From: Corynebacterium sp. TAE3-ERU16
GTDB lineage: Bacteria; Actinomycetota; Actinomycetes; Mycobacteriales; Mycobacteriaceae
Length of the DNA: 64,000 bases
Reading direction: 5' to 3'
NCBI RefSeq assembly: GCF_019209935.1
Contig: NZ_JAHUTN010000007.1
Location: 1 to 64,000, forward strand
Part shown: one piece after another, positions 11,074 to 25,059 of the stretch
How positions within the stretch are numbered: position 1 is the stretch's first letter
Layout of the letters: each line of letters opens with the position of its first letter
Translations under genes and position numbers: made by a program
Notes under the pieces: model-generated
Seen by the model: the letters and a program-made list of their open reading frames with translations, nothing else
Databases searched by the model: none
Told to the model about the DNA's origin: nothing

Positions 11074-11274
11074 GTGGCCATCACGATCAGGAAGACCAAC
11101 AATGCAGAACTCCAGAAGCGTCGACGAGAGTTGACCGACAACCTCGAAGCTCGCATGACGTACCGGGATTACCGTGATCTGGCGCGATTGGGTCTGTTGT
11201 CCCCCGAGGACATGCAGGTCTACGAGGAGCTCCAGAAAACGGAGTTCCTCCTCGGCATGCAGCGTCGTGGATAG
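11074..11274 (+). CDS. Small charged protein, unknown; partner of the next gene
   Basis: A 66-residue, highly charged, probably helical protein with no Cys, Trp or membrane segment. GTG 11074 has a GAGGAGGGAG ribosome site 9 bases upstream, which supports it as real. Its end overlaps the GTG start of the next gene by 8 bases, so the two are translationally coupled and probably work together. The arrangement (small charged protein, then a larger protein, overlapping) is like that of toxin-antitoxin or adaptor pairs, but I recognise neither family. DNA here is visibly less GC-rich than in thiC. Confidence 0.65.
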   Translation: MAITIRKTNNAELQKRRRELTDNLEARMTYRDYRDLARLGLLSPEDMQVYEELQKTEFLLGMQRRG

Positions 11275-11978
11275 CACCGAGTTCTATACCTGGGCCGAGA
11301 GGTTCTTCCAAGAGCGCGAAGAGCTCCTCGTGCGGGTTCTACCCTTCACACCGAAAAGCGTGGTCGAGGTCAACGAGGATGAGTTGACGGCCAGCGGTGT
11401 TTTTGGAGGTGGAACTGGCCTACAGCGGCCCGGCCCTCCCCGTGGACTCGGAATCGACCTGCCCCGGCAGCGATCTGTACAGTGCCGAGATCACCTACCA
11501 GGCCGGTCCAGACCGTTCTGCAACCTTTCCGGTCATCGAGAACTCCTCATTCCAGATCCGTGCAGCCAAATCTCCGGCCGTGAGATTCGAGTATGAGCGA
11601 AACAAGACCTCAGTGCCTGCCGCTCGTATCCATGTCCACGGGGTCGGTGGTCTGTTGAGCCCGGGGCTCATGCGGAACGGGAAGAAAGGGGTCCGCAACG
11701 GCGACTGGCAGTCCCTTCATCTCCCCGTGGGCGGCCACCGATTCCGACCTTCGATGGAAGATTTCCTCTATTTCACAATCAACCAATGTGGCTTCCGCGC
11801 AAAAGAAAACTGGGAGGCCACGTTGCTTTCCACGCGCCGAGAGTGGCTCGACACGCAGTGCAGAGCGGCTGTCCGCGACTCCCCCGAAGTGGCTGTCGAC
11901 GCTCTGAGACAACTCGGCCACACGATCACACCGCCAGAGACACCGCAGGGTCTCCCCCAACGACATGACGGCCGGTGA
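11267..11978 (+). pseudogene. Conserved-looking protein gene interrupted by one frameshift
   Basis: Translation from GTG 11267 reads sensibly for about 45 codons (...VVEVNEDELTASGV) and then turns to Gly/Pro/Arg-rich noise. The frame one base later continues sensibly from about 11397 (FLEVELAYSG...) to the stop at 11978. The join lies at a run of five T (11400-11404); removing one T would give a single frame of about 236 codons. The C-terminal half has motif-like text (HVHGVGG, GGHRFRPSMEDF, AAVRDSPEVAVDALRQLGH). It may be a decayed gene, a sequencing error or a frameshift site; alternatively a 193-codon gene starts at GTG 11397. The family is unknown to me. Confidence 0.55.
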
Positions 11979-11981
11979 ACG

Positions 11982-12182
11982 TCACCGACGTCGGATACTC
12001 CAGCGCCGGTAGCCCTCCCCGCAGAAACCGAGGAGCCCGGCGACACAGATGATGAAGGGTAGCGCGGCCCACCTGCCGTCGGGCACGGCGAACAGGATGG
12101 CGCCCAGTGCGATGACGCACAGCACGAGCACCAGGATCTGTGCGGTGAGCGCACGGTCGGACATCGTCCTGATCTTGTCCAC
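11982..12182 (-). CDS. Small membrane protein, two helices
   Basis: A 66-residue protein from GTG 12182, with GGAGAGGA about 10 bases upstream. Residues 1-14 are polar, hydrophobic helices lie at about 15-34 and 38-55, and the tail is basic (YRRWSIRRR). It is convergent with the frameshifted gene, whose stop is only 3 bases away. The function is unknown. It is separated from the ABC permease gene upstream by a strong palindrome, so it probably has its own promoter. Confidence 0.55.
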   Translation of the reverse strand: MDKIRTMSDRALTAQILVLVLCVIALGAILFAVPDGRWAALPFIICVAGLLGFCGEGYRRWSIRRR

Positions 12183-12255
12183 GGTCGTGACCGTCCTCTC
12201 CGTCTTCGTGTCTCCACCCTGCCGCTGTCGCGAGGGTGCACCTCCACGATAGAAG

Positions 12256-12301
12256 ATGACCCGCTGTGGGCGGCACACGTGTGCCGCCCACAGCGGGTCA
12301 T
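12256..12301. terminator. Perfect 46-base palindrome, probable terminator of the ABC-2 exporter operon
   Basis: Two 23-base arms, beginning ATGACCCGCTGTGGG and ending CCCACAGCGGGTCAT, meet with no spacer at 12278/12279. It lies 18 bases after the stop of the permease (12320). Only a weak T-rich tail follows on the minus strand. The outer nine bases (ATGACCCGC/GCGGGTCAT) are shared with the hairpin at 59673-59710. Confidence 0.7.
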
Positions 12302-12319
12302 GAGTATCCGGAATCAGGG

Positions 12320-13084
12320 TCAGGCGTCGCGCACATTCACCAGGACGGTGGCGATGACGAGCAGACCGAGCGCCCAGGCCGCGAAGTACCAGACGCTCCC
12401 GGTGACACCCCAGGGAGCTTCCGTCGCCTGGTTCTGCACGAAGGCGTTGAAGTTGTTGAAGGGGGCGAACTTGTAGATGTCCTCGCCGACCTTCGGAATC
12501 GCCACGTTGATGATCCCCTCCAGCGCGAAGTACCAGAGGAAGAGGATCGCGATGGCACCGGCTGTCTGACGGACGATCCACCCGATGGACTGGGAGAACA
12601 CCATCAGCAGCGCCGCACTGAGCGGGTACGCCCACATGATGCGGCGGGACTGCTCTCCTCCCCAGATGTCCAGGGTGGCTGCGGAGGCGTCGGTGGCGAC
12701 GAGCTTGGCGACATAGAAGGCCCCGAGCACGCCTATGAATGTCAGAGCTGAGGCGATGACGGTGTACAACAGGAGTTTCGCTATGACGACCAGCGTCCGG
12801 TTCGGGCACGCCTGGAACGTCGACTGGACGACCGAGTGCCGGTATTCACCGGTGACAACCATGACCGACTGGATCATGAGGACGAGGAAGCCGAAGGATG
12901 CGATCCCCGTGACGAGCATATCCGGCGGGAGTAGTCCATTCTCCTGCCCGTCGAGTCTCTGCGCACCGAAGACAAAGAGCGCGGAGGTACCGATGCTGAA
13001 GAACAGGAAGAGTACAGACGTCCACCAGAAGGCCTTCGTGGAATAGAGCTTGATCCACTCTGCGGCGAGAATTCTCGGAAACAT
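12320..13084 (-). CDS. ABC-2 type transporter permease
   Basis: A 254-residue membrane protein with about six helices. It opens with ILAAEWIKLYSTKAFWWTS, the amphipathic N-terminal segment typical of ABC-2 permeases of the actinobacterial drug/lantibiotic type. It starts 3 bases after the stop of the ATPase gene, so the two form one leftward operon and one exporter. The substrate is unknown; such pairs often give self-protection against peptides or drugs. Confidence 0.85.
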   Translation of the reverse strand: MFPRILAAEWIKLYSTKAFWWTSVLFLFFSIGTSALFVFGAQRLDGQENGLLPPDMLVTGIASFGFLVLMIQSVMVVTGEYRHSVVQSTFQACPNRTLVVIAKLLLYTVIASALTFIGVLGAFYVAKLVATDASAATLDIWGGEQSRRIMWAYPLSAALLMVFSQSIGWIVRQTAGAIAILFLWYFALEGIINVAIPKVGEDIYKFAPFNNFNAFVQNQATEAPWGVTGSVWYFAAWALGLLVIATVLVNVRDA

Positions 13085-13087
13085 GTG

Positions 13088-14074
13088 TCAGTTCTCCTCG
13101 TTCAGCTTCTGCTCGGTGGGTTCCGTCGTCGATCCGGGGATCTGGGGTTGCCCGGGAGCTTCACCCGCCTGATACTGCTGGGCGTGTCCGGTCATCTGGA
13201 GGAATGCCTCCTCGAGAGATGCCTTACGCTCCGTGAGCTCGGTGACCATGATTCCGGTGGAGTAGGCCAGAGCACCGATGAAGTCGGTGGTCCTCTCGTC
13301 GATGATGAGCTGGGGCCGCTTCTCCTGGTCGATGTCCTCCCGGTAGGAGATGTTCTCCTCATCGAGAACCTGGGTGAACTCCTTGTACTGTTCCGTACGC
13401 ATGACGACCGAGGTCTTCGAGGACTCCTTGATGAAGTCGTACGTGGAGGAATCGGAGACCAGCTTTCCGCGACCGATGACGATGAGATGGTCCGCCGTCA
13501 GCGCCATCTCGGACAGCATGTGGGAACTGACCAGCACGGTCCGCCCCTCAGCGGCGAGGGCCTTCAGGAAGTCACGCACCCACCGGATGCCCTCCGGGTC
13601 CAGGCCGTTGACCGGCTCGTCGAGGAGCAGTACTCCGGGATCGCCCAGCAGCGCCGTCGCGAGACCGAGGCGTTGCCCCATGCCCAACGAGAATCCGCCG
13701 GTCTTCTTGCCCGCCACATCGGACAGTCCGACCAGGCCGAGAACCTCGTCGACCCGGCTCTTCGGGATCCCGTTGGATTTCGCGATCCACTTCAGGTGGT
13801 TCGCGGCACTGCGGTTCGGGTGGGTCGCCTTGGCGTCGAGGAGCGCTCCGACCTCCCGGAGCGGGTTCTTCAACTTGCGGTAGGGGACACCGTTGATGGT
13901 CGCGGTACCCGCGGTGGGCTTGTCGAGCCCGAGAATCATCCGCATCGTCGTCGACTTACCCGCACCGTTCGGTCCGAGGAAACCCGTGACCACCCCCGGG
14001 TTGACCGAGAAGGTCAGATCATCGACGGCACGGACCTGGCGGTACCTCTTGGTCAGGCCGGAAACTTCAATCAT
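13088..14074 (-). CDS. ABC transporter ATPase, drug/antibiotic export type
   Basis: A 328-residue ATPase. Walker A GPNGAGKSTTM is at about 38-48, the signature SLGMGQRLGLA at about 135-145, and Walker B VLLLDEPVNGLDPEG at about 155-170. The C-terminal 100 residues form the extra domain common in DrrA/CcmA-type exporters. The start is ATG 14074 (MIEVSGLTKRY): the longer open frame upstream is low-complexity. It is followed by the permease gene after 3 bases. Confidence 0.88.
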   Translation of the reverse strand: MIEVSGLTKRYRQVRAVDDLTFSVNPGVVTGFLGPNGAGKSTTMRMILGLDKPTAGTATINGVPYRKLKNPLREVGALLDAKATHPNRSAANHLKWIAKSNGIPKSRVDEVLGLVGLSDVAGKKTGGFSLGMGQRLGLATALLGDPGVLLLDEPVNGLDPEGIRWVRDFLKALAAEGRTVLVSSHMLSEMALTADHLIVIGRGKLVSDSSTYDFIKESSKTSVVMRTEQYKEFTQVLDEENISYREDIDQEKRPQLIIDERTTDFIGALAYSTGIMVTELTERKASLEEAFLQMTGHAQQYQAGEAPGQPQIPGSTTEPTEQKLNEEN

Positions 14075-14521
14075 GCCCACTAGTGTGGCACAGGACGCGG
14101 GAGCGGGCGCGTGCAGCCCCCAGAAGCCCCCAAAGGTCACACCCGACGCCATGAGCCCCACCAGGTCACACCTCCCGAGCACGGAGACCCCGGAAACCGG
14201 ACGGGGACGGCATTTCCGGGCGGACCACCGACTCAGGCCGCCGAAAGGCACCGGGCCCCGCCCCCATTCCGCGTCCAGTTCGGGGGAATTGTCCGGGGGG
14301 AGACCTGTCGGGTCCGCCGAGCCGGGGACGACTGCTGCCTCCGCGCACATCCCGGCGAATTCCGACGGTCACCGACCGCTCCCGCAGGGGGTTTCGGCTC
14401 CGGGTCCCCCGGTCGCGGACGTTGCCCGGGGTGCCGGCTTCCCGCGTGTCCGCGCCACCGACAGACGGGGGCGCGGCCGGGTTTCGGCCACCCACCGGTG
14501 ACCGGGACCGTGGCGGGGCCG
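14075..14521. other. Gene-free stretch between exporter ATPase and thiG
   Basis: About 450 bases that must hold the exporter promoter (right of 14074) and the 3' end of the thiamine operon message. Overlapping Arg/Pro/Gly-rich frames on both strands lack ribosome sites and domains. I see no convincing hairpin with a T-tract and no RNA gene. Confidence 0.45.
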
Positions 14522-16619
<2,098 letters not shown>

Positions 16620-16623
<4 letters not shown>

Positions 16624-17267
16624 CGCCCGTCCACCGCCGTCCTGAGGGCGCGGGTCGCCGACGCCGGGTCGTCGGCGTCCGCGATGGCGCGGACCACCAC
16701 GAGCCGCCGGGCGCCGGCCGCGGCCACGTCGCCCGCGTTCCCGGGATCGATGCCGCCGATCGCGAACCAGGGTCGGGTCGTTCCGGTGGACGCCGCGTAC
16801 CGGACCAGATCGAGGCCCGTCGCCGCACGGCCGGGTTTTGTGGGTGTCGCCCACACCGGGCCGGTGCAGAAATAGTCGACGTCGGGATCCGCGATGGCGG
16901 CGTCGACCTGTCCGGGATCGTGGCAGGACCTTCCGATGATGACGTCGGGGCCGACGATCTGTCGGGCCACGGCGACGGGCAGATCCCGCTGGCCGAGGTG
17001 GAGGACGTCGGCGCCGGCGGCGCGGGCGATGTCGGCGCGGTCGTTCACCGCGAGCAGGGTGCCGTACCGTTCGCAGACCTCCCGGAGGGCGGCGAGGAGA
17101 TCGAGTTCCTCGGCGGCCTCGATCCGGGGGTTCTTCTGCCGGAGCTGGATGATGTCCACTCCGGCGCTACAGGCGCTCTCGGCGAGCTCGAGCAACCCGG
17201 AGGTTCCGTCGTCGCGGAATCGGGCGTCGGTCACGAGGTAGAGGCGCGCCTCATCGATGGTTTTCAC
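16620..17267 (-). CDS. thiE: Thiamine-phosphate synthase
   Basis: Couples HMP-PP and thiazole phosphate to give thiamine phosphate. The 215-residue TIM-barrel shows IIQLRQKN (about 40), AVNDRADIA (about 75), GRSCHD (about 113) and FAIGGI (about 172), which are the pyrophosphate and substrate loops. GTG 17267 overlaps the Nudix stop (GTGA) and its own stop overlaps the thiO start, so the operon is tightly coupled. Confidence 0.94.
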
Positions 17268-17800
17268 CGGTCATCTCCCATGAGTCGGTCGAGTTCCTCC
17301 CGCAGACGCGGCCAGGCGGCCGCGAACGCGGGCATCAGGTTCAGGTCCGTGATCCGGTCGAGAGCGACCCACCGCAGTTCGACGGATTCCCGGTTCGCCC
17401 GGGTGGGCAGAGGTTGGCCGACCCGTCCGATGACTGTGGTGTAGGTCCACCCGCCCGCGAGTTCCGGGCGTTCGGGATCGGCACGGTGGGGTCCCGCGGT
17501 GGTCAGCTCTCCGAGGATCTCCACGCGGTCGGTGTCGATGGCGCACTCCTCCTCCGTCTCCCGGAGGGCGGCTTCCGCGGCTGATTCGTGGGAGTCGCGG
17601 GCGCCGCCGGGTAGCGCCCAGGTTCCTCCGTCCGCGGTCCATTCGGCGCGGTGCTGCATGAGAATGCGGAGCGGGGTGCTCCCCGTTCCTCCGGGAGAAT
17701 CGGAACCGTCCGCGACGAGCAGTAGCCCGGCGGCACCGTGAACTCCCCAGCAGCGCGCACCCCGGGGACCGGCTGACCAACCGTTTCCGTCACCTTTCAT
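17264..17800 (-). CDS. Nudix hydrolase leading the thiamine operon
   Basis: A 178-residue Nudix protein. The Nudix box is at about residues 67-90 (GGARDSHE...LRETEEEC), with the Gly near its end replaced by Ala. Nudix enzymes split X-linked diphosphates. Position as first gene of a coupled thi operon suggests a thiamine-related diphosphate, such as damaged TPP or HMP-PP, but a general housekeeping role is possible. ATG 17800 lies 8 bases after TAATGT (17809-17814, minus strand), so the operon message is probably leaderless, and there is no space for a riboswitch. Confidence 0.8.
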   Translation of the reverse strand: MKGDGNGWSAGPRGARCWGVHGAAGLLLVADGSDSPGGTGSTPLRILMQHRAEWTADGGTWALPGGARDSHESAAEAALRETEEECAIDTDRVEILGELTTAGPHRADPERPELAGGWTYTTVIGRVGQPLPTRANRESVELRWVALDRITDLNLMPAFAAAWPRLREELDRLMGDDR

Positions 17801-17887
17801 AGCCCCCAACATTAGTCCCGCGGCCACCTCCGGGGGTGACCGGTCGGCGGCATCAGCACAGCAGCAGTGAAAGTCGCGAAGGTCGGT

Positions 17888-17893
17888 TATTCT
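17888..17893 (+). promoter_or_regulatory. -10 element of the glnX-glnH-pknG operon, leaderless start
   Basis: TATTCT ends 6 bases before ATG 17900 and there is no ribosome site, so the transcript probably starts at the A of the start codon. The same hexamer and spacing precede the pentapeptide-repeat gene at 63175. Confidence 0.55.
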
Positions 17894-17899
17894 TGTGAA

Positions 17900-19332
17900 A
17901 TGACCGGCGCCCCTCAGTCCACCGCGATCCCGGAGGACACCCAGGACCACTGGTTGGACCGGGTCAGCGGAATGGACCGGCAGCGTCACCGGCATCCGCT
18001 GTTGGCGTTCGCCCAGGACACCTTCGGCCAGCCCTTCCACTGGCTGCGCAGGACGTTCGGTTTCCTGCGTACCTCTCCGGGGAAGATGACGGCGATGACC
18101 CTGATCATCACGGTCGCGATCTTCGCAGCCGGTTTCTCCATGTCCCAGTCATCGGCCGCCCGTAAGGACGCCCTCGGGACGTTGATCACCACCACCGAAC
18201 CGACGTCCTACGCGGCGCACAATCTCTACACCTCACTGTCGGTGGCGGACACCGCGGCGACCACCGGTTTCGCGCAGGCGGGTGTGGAGTCGCCGCAGAC
18301 CCGGCAGACGTACAACGACTCGGTCCGGCGGGCGAGCATCGCCGCATCCAGGGCCGCCGCGGGCGTCGCCGATCTGGACAGCAGACCGGGCCAGCTCATC
18401 TCCCAGATCCAGCGCCAGTTGCCGGTGTACACGGGGCTGGTGGAGACCGCGCGGACAAACAGCCGGGCGGGAAACCCGGTGGGTGCCGCATACCTGGCGG
18501 AGGCCTCCGCGCTCATGCGCACCGAGATCCTCCCCGCCGCGGCGGAGTTGTTCGAGCAGACGTCGGAGGAGGTCCGCCAGCAGCAGTCGCAGCTGACCGA
18601 ACCGCAGTGGGTCCCCCTGTCGGGATTGGCCGCCGCCCTCCTGCTGCTGTTGCTCGGGCAACGGTGGCTGGCGGTCCGGACGCGACGCTGGCTGAACAAG
18701 GGTTTCGTCACGGCGACGGTCCTGATGACCGTCGCCCTGTTGTGGGTCGGTGGCGCGAACCTCGTCACCTGGAACGCCGGTACCAGGGGTTTCGAGGAGG
18801 CCTCGCAGCCGCTCGAGTCGCTGACCAACGCCCGCATCGCCGCGCAGAAGGCCCGGACCGAGGAGACCCTGGCGCTCGTGCGACGGCAGAGCTCCAGCGG
18901 GAAGGCCGGTTTCCTCACCGAGACCCGGGCCATAGACCAGGCGCTGGACGCCTACGAGAACTCCGTGTTGAGCAAGGCGGACGTCAACTCCGCTAACTCC
19001 GAGATCGCCCGGCAGTCGCTCGTCTACTGGCGTAGCGCCCACTCCTCCCTCACCGAGTATCAGGCCGCCGGTAACTATCCGGCCGCCCTGGAGACCGCCC
19101 TCGGTGTCCGCGGCGTGGAGCGCTCCCCCGGTGACGGCACCGCGGCGAGTGCCTTCGATTCGCTGGATTCCGCACTGTCCTCACTCATCGACGATGCCCG
19201 GGCCTCCCTGCGCAGCTACATAGCCGACGGGTTGAACGCGACGACCCGGGTGTCCTCCATGGTGCTTCTGCTGAGCCTGCTGGCGATGGTCGCCACGGTG
19301 GCGGGCATCCGGCCCCGACTCCAGGAGTACCT

Positions 19333-19336
<4 letters not shown>
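17900..19336 (+). CDS. glnX: Membrane protein GlnX of the PknG signalling module
   Basis: A 478-residue membrane protein. A cytoplasmic N-terminus of about 60 residues is followed by helix 1 (about 64-82), an extracytoplasmic alpha-helical region (about 83-235), helices 2 and 3 (about 240-258 and 272-295), a second long helical region and a C-terminal helix (about 450-470). This layout and the gene order glnX-glnH-pknG match the C. glutamicum module in which GlnX is thought to pass the signal from the binding protein GlnH to the kinase PknG. Start ATG 17900 is placed by the leaderless -10. Its stop overlaps the glnH start (ATGA). Confidence 0.88.
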
Positions 19337-22748
<3,412 letters not shown>

Positions 22749-23113
22749 CCGCACCTCTCCCCACGGTTCCCGGGGCGTTACCGCGGTGTGGCGCCTCCGG
22801 ACGATGGCGCGCGGCGGGACGCCGGGACGCCGTCCCCACCGGGCGGTCGGTGGCGGCGGTGCCGGTTCAGCCGCGGGCGTGGCGTCGCGGCGTCCGGCGG
22901 AGCTCCGGCCACCTCGCCGTCCCGCACCGACTCACCCAGCACGTCCGGGACGGTGACGGGTCCGGACGTGGGGAAACCCGCGCCGTCGTCGTGCGGAAGA
23001 GAACGCGGCGTGCCGGTTCCGGGGTACACCTGTCTCCGTCGGGCGGACCCGCTGTGACCGGTGGTGACACGGGATCTGCCGCGTCACCGGACGTCCCGGA
23101 AAACGATGCCGCC
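22749..23113. other. Gene-free stretch between convergent pknG and permease genes
   Basis: About 365 bases between two convergent stops. The DNA is very GC-rich with only low-complexity chance frames. Terminators for both messages should lie here, but I see no clean hairpin with a T-tract. Confidence 0.45.
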
Positions 23114-24205
23114 TCACAGGACCCCGAAGATGACCGCGCCCACCGCGACCGCGGACAGGACACCGCAGATCAGGACCATGGGGACGAACCGGAGGACGAA
23201 CCGCGTCCCGAATGCACCGGCCTGCATGGAGATCAGCTTGATGTCGACCATGGGGCCCACGACGAGGAACGCGAGTTGCGCGGTCGGGGAGACCGCGGTG
23301 AACGACGCGGCGACGAAGGCGTCCGCCTCGGAGCAGAGGGAGAGCAGGATCGCGAGCCCCACCATGACGAGGACGGCGAGCAGCGGGGTCTGCGAGATGT
23401 CGGCGAACCAGGAGGCGGGGACGGTGACCTTGATGAGTGCCGCGACCATCGCGCCCAGGACGAGGAATCCCCCGGCCTGGGTGAGGTCGTGGAGCGCGGT
23501 CATCTGGAACCGGCGCCACTGCCAGCTCCGCTTCCCGGACCCGGTGGCGTCGTGGGTGCAGTGGTCGTCGGCGCAGCCGCCGAAGCCGGCGCCGTCCGGG
23601 GCGGTGACCCGGATCTCGTCGTCGCGGCCGAGGATGATCCACAGCCAGCCCGCGGTGAGGACCGCGAGGAAGGACGCGATGAACCGGGCCCAGGCCATCT
23701 CGGGCAGGGCGTTGAACGCCACCGCCGTGGAGACGATGACCACCGGGTTGAGCGCCGGGGAGGCGAGCATGAACACGAGCGCCGCGGCTCCGGACACCCC
23801 GTTGCGCATGAAGGACTGGGCGACGGGCACGGAGGCGCACTCACATCCGGGCAGGGCGATGGCGACGGAGCCGGCGACGGGCACGGCGAGGAAACTGTTG
23901 CGCGGGGTGATGCGCTGCAGGAAACCGGGTGGCGCGAACGCCGCGATCACCGCGGACACGGTGACCCCGAGCACGAGGAACGGCAGCGCCTGGATCGCCA
24001 CGGCGACCGTGATCGCGGCCCAGGATTCGACGGCGCCACCCATGTTCCAGAGCGGGTCGACGGCGCTGGTCGGACCGGTGCCGAACTGGGTCCACAGCAC
24101 GACGATGAGCCCGAGTGCGGTGAATTCCCAGAGCGCGAGCTGCCTGGGGGTGACGCGGCCGGCCCGGCCGGTGTCCGCGGCTTTCGGTGTGGTGGTGGTG
24201 CTCAC
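23114..24205 (-). CDS. UPF0718 family permease (YcgR/YraQ type) with Cys motifs
   Basis: A 363-residue membrane protein with about eight helices in two halves. The family motifs are present: GCECASVPVA (Cys121, Cys123) in the first half and LCSEADAF (Cys291) in the second. The central cytoplasmic loop carries GGCADDHCTHD (Cys211, Cys216, His215, His218), a likely metal site. Relatives include the ArsP organoarsenical permeases. GTG 24205 overlaps the stop of the partner gene. It is the last gene of the phosphatase operon. The substrate is unknown. Confidence 0.8.
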   Translation of the reverse strand: MSTTTTPKAADTGRAGRVTPRQLALWEFTALGLIVVLWTQFGTGPTSAVDPLWNMGGAVESWAAITVAVAIQALPFLVLGVTVSAVIAAFAPPGFLQRITPRNSFLAVPVAGSVAIALPGCECASVPVAQSFMRNGVSGAAALVFMLASPALNPVVIVSTAVAFNALPEMAWARFIASFLAVLTAGWLWIILGRDDEIRVTAPDGAGFGGCADDHCTHDATGSGKRSWQWRRFQMTALHDLTQAGGFLVLGAMVAALIKVTVPASWFADISQTPLLAVLVMVGLAILLSLCSEADAFVAASFTAVSPTAQLAFLVVGPMVDIKLISMQAGAFGTRFVLRFVPMVLICGVLSAVAVGAVIFGVL

Positions 24206-25047
24206 AGGTACGGGATCCTCGGTTCCTTGGTCTCGGTGATCGATTCTGGGTCGAGGACGAGGTGTGAGGTGGAGGCGTCGGTGTCGACCGTGCCGACCAC
24301 CTCGACCCACGTGTCGTCGGGCAGATCCGTGCCACCGGCGAGTGTGGCGGAGTAGGCGACAGCGTCGGCGGCGCAGCAGAAGATCTTGTAGCGGTTGACC
24401 ATCACCTTCTGTCCGTCGGTGGAAGCCTCCCGCCCGCTGTCGTCGAAGCTGGCGGCCCCGCCGTGGGAGATGAATCCGAGGACCTTGATGCGCTTTCCCC
24501 CGAGATCCGCCAGTTCGCCGTAGGAGTACCGGTTGTGGAGGTCGTCGAGGTTGAGTTCGTTGACCCCGCTGTCGGACAGCGGCTCGAAGGTGACGCCCCC
24601 ACGTGCGACGTCCACCCGGCCCCCGTTCCCGGCGAGTGCCGCGTCACGTTCGGTTCCGCTGGCGGTGTTGTCGAGCATCGCCGCGCCGAGCGGGGAGGGG
24701 GCCCCGATGACGACGAGCAGGAACGGGACGAACACGAGCCAGGCGATCGGTGACACCGCCGCCCGTCCACCGCCCCCGTGGTTCTCCCGCCGCGCCCCGA
24801 GCCACAGGACCGAGATCGCGAGTGCCGTGATGAGGAGTCCGACGGTGAGGGTGAGCGGCTGCCAGAAGGTTCTGATGTAGGTGGATATCCGGCCGCTCAC
24901 GAGCAGCGCGAGGACGAGCGCCCCGGTCAGCAGCCACAGGACCGCGATGATCTGGGCCGCGAAACCCGGACCGGTCACCGGGCCACCGTCGATGCGCTCA
25001 TCGTGCTCGTGGCCGTGGTGGTCGGTCCGATCCGGGTTTCCGTCCAT
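24202..25047 (-). CDS. TIGR03943-type permease partner protein (YcgQ-like)
   Basis: A 281-residue protein. A short His-rich N-terminus (four His within DHHGHEHD, about 9-16) is followed by hydrophobic helices at about 33-52, 60-80 and 98-120. The extracytoplasmic C-terminal domain contains IKVLGFIS (about 188-195), YKIFCCAADA (about 220) and DTWVEVVGT (about 245). This is the usual partner of UPF0718 permeases. The His cluster suggests metal contact. It begins 12 bases after the alkaline phosphatase stop and overlaps the permease start, so the three genes form one operon. Confidence 0.8.
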   Translation of the reverse strand: MDGNPDRTDHHGHEHDERIDGGPVTGPGFAAQIIAVLWLLTGALVLALLVSGRISTYIRTFWQPLTLTVGLLITALAISVLWLGARRENHGGGGRAAVSPIAWLVFVPFLLVVIGAPSPLGAAMLDNTASGTERDAALAGNGGRVDVARGGVTFEPLSDSGVNELNLDDLHNRYSYGELADLGGKRIKVLGFISHGGAASFDDSGREASTDGQKVMVNRYKIFCCAADAVAYSATLAGGTDLPDDTWVEVVGTVDTDASTSHLVLDPESITETKEPRIPYL

Positions 25048-25059
25048 GTCGTTTCCCTT

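Noticed and set aside
14166..14495. 109-residue leftward frame between exporter and thiG
   Set aside because: Arg/Gly/Pro-rich with no ribosome site; composition fits chance frames in GC-rich DNA.
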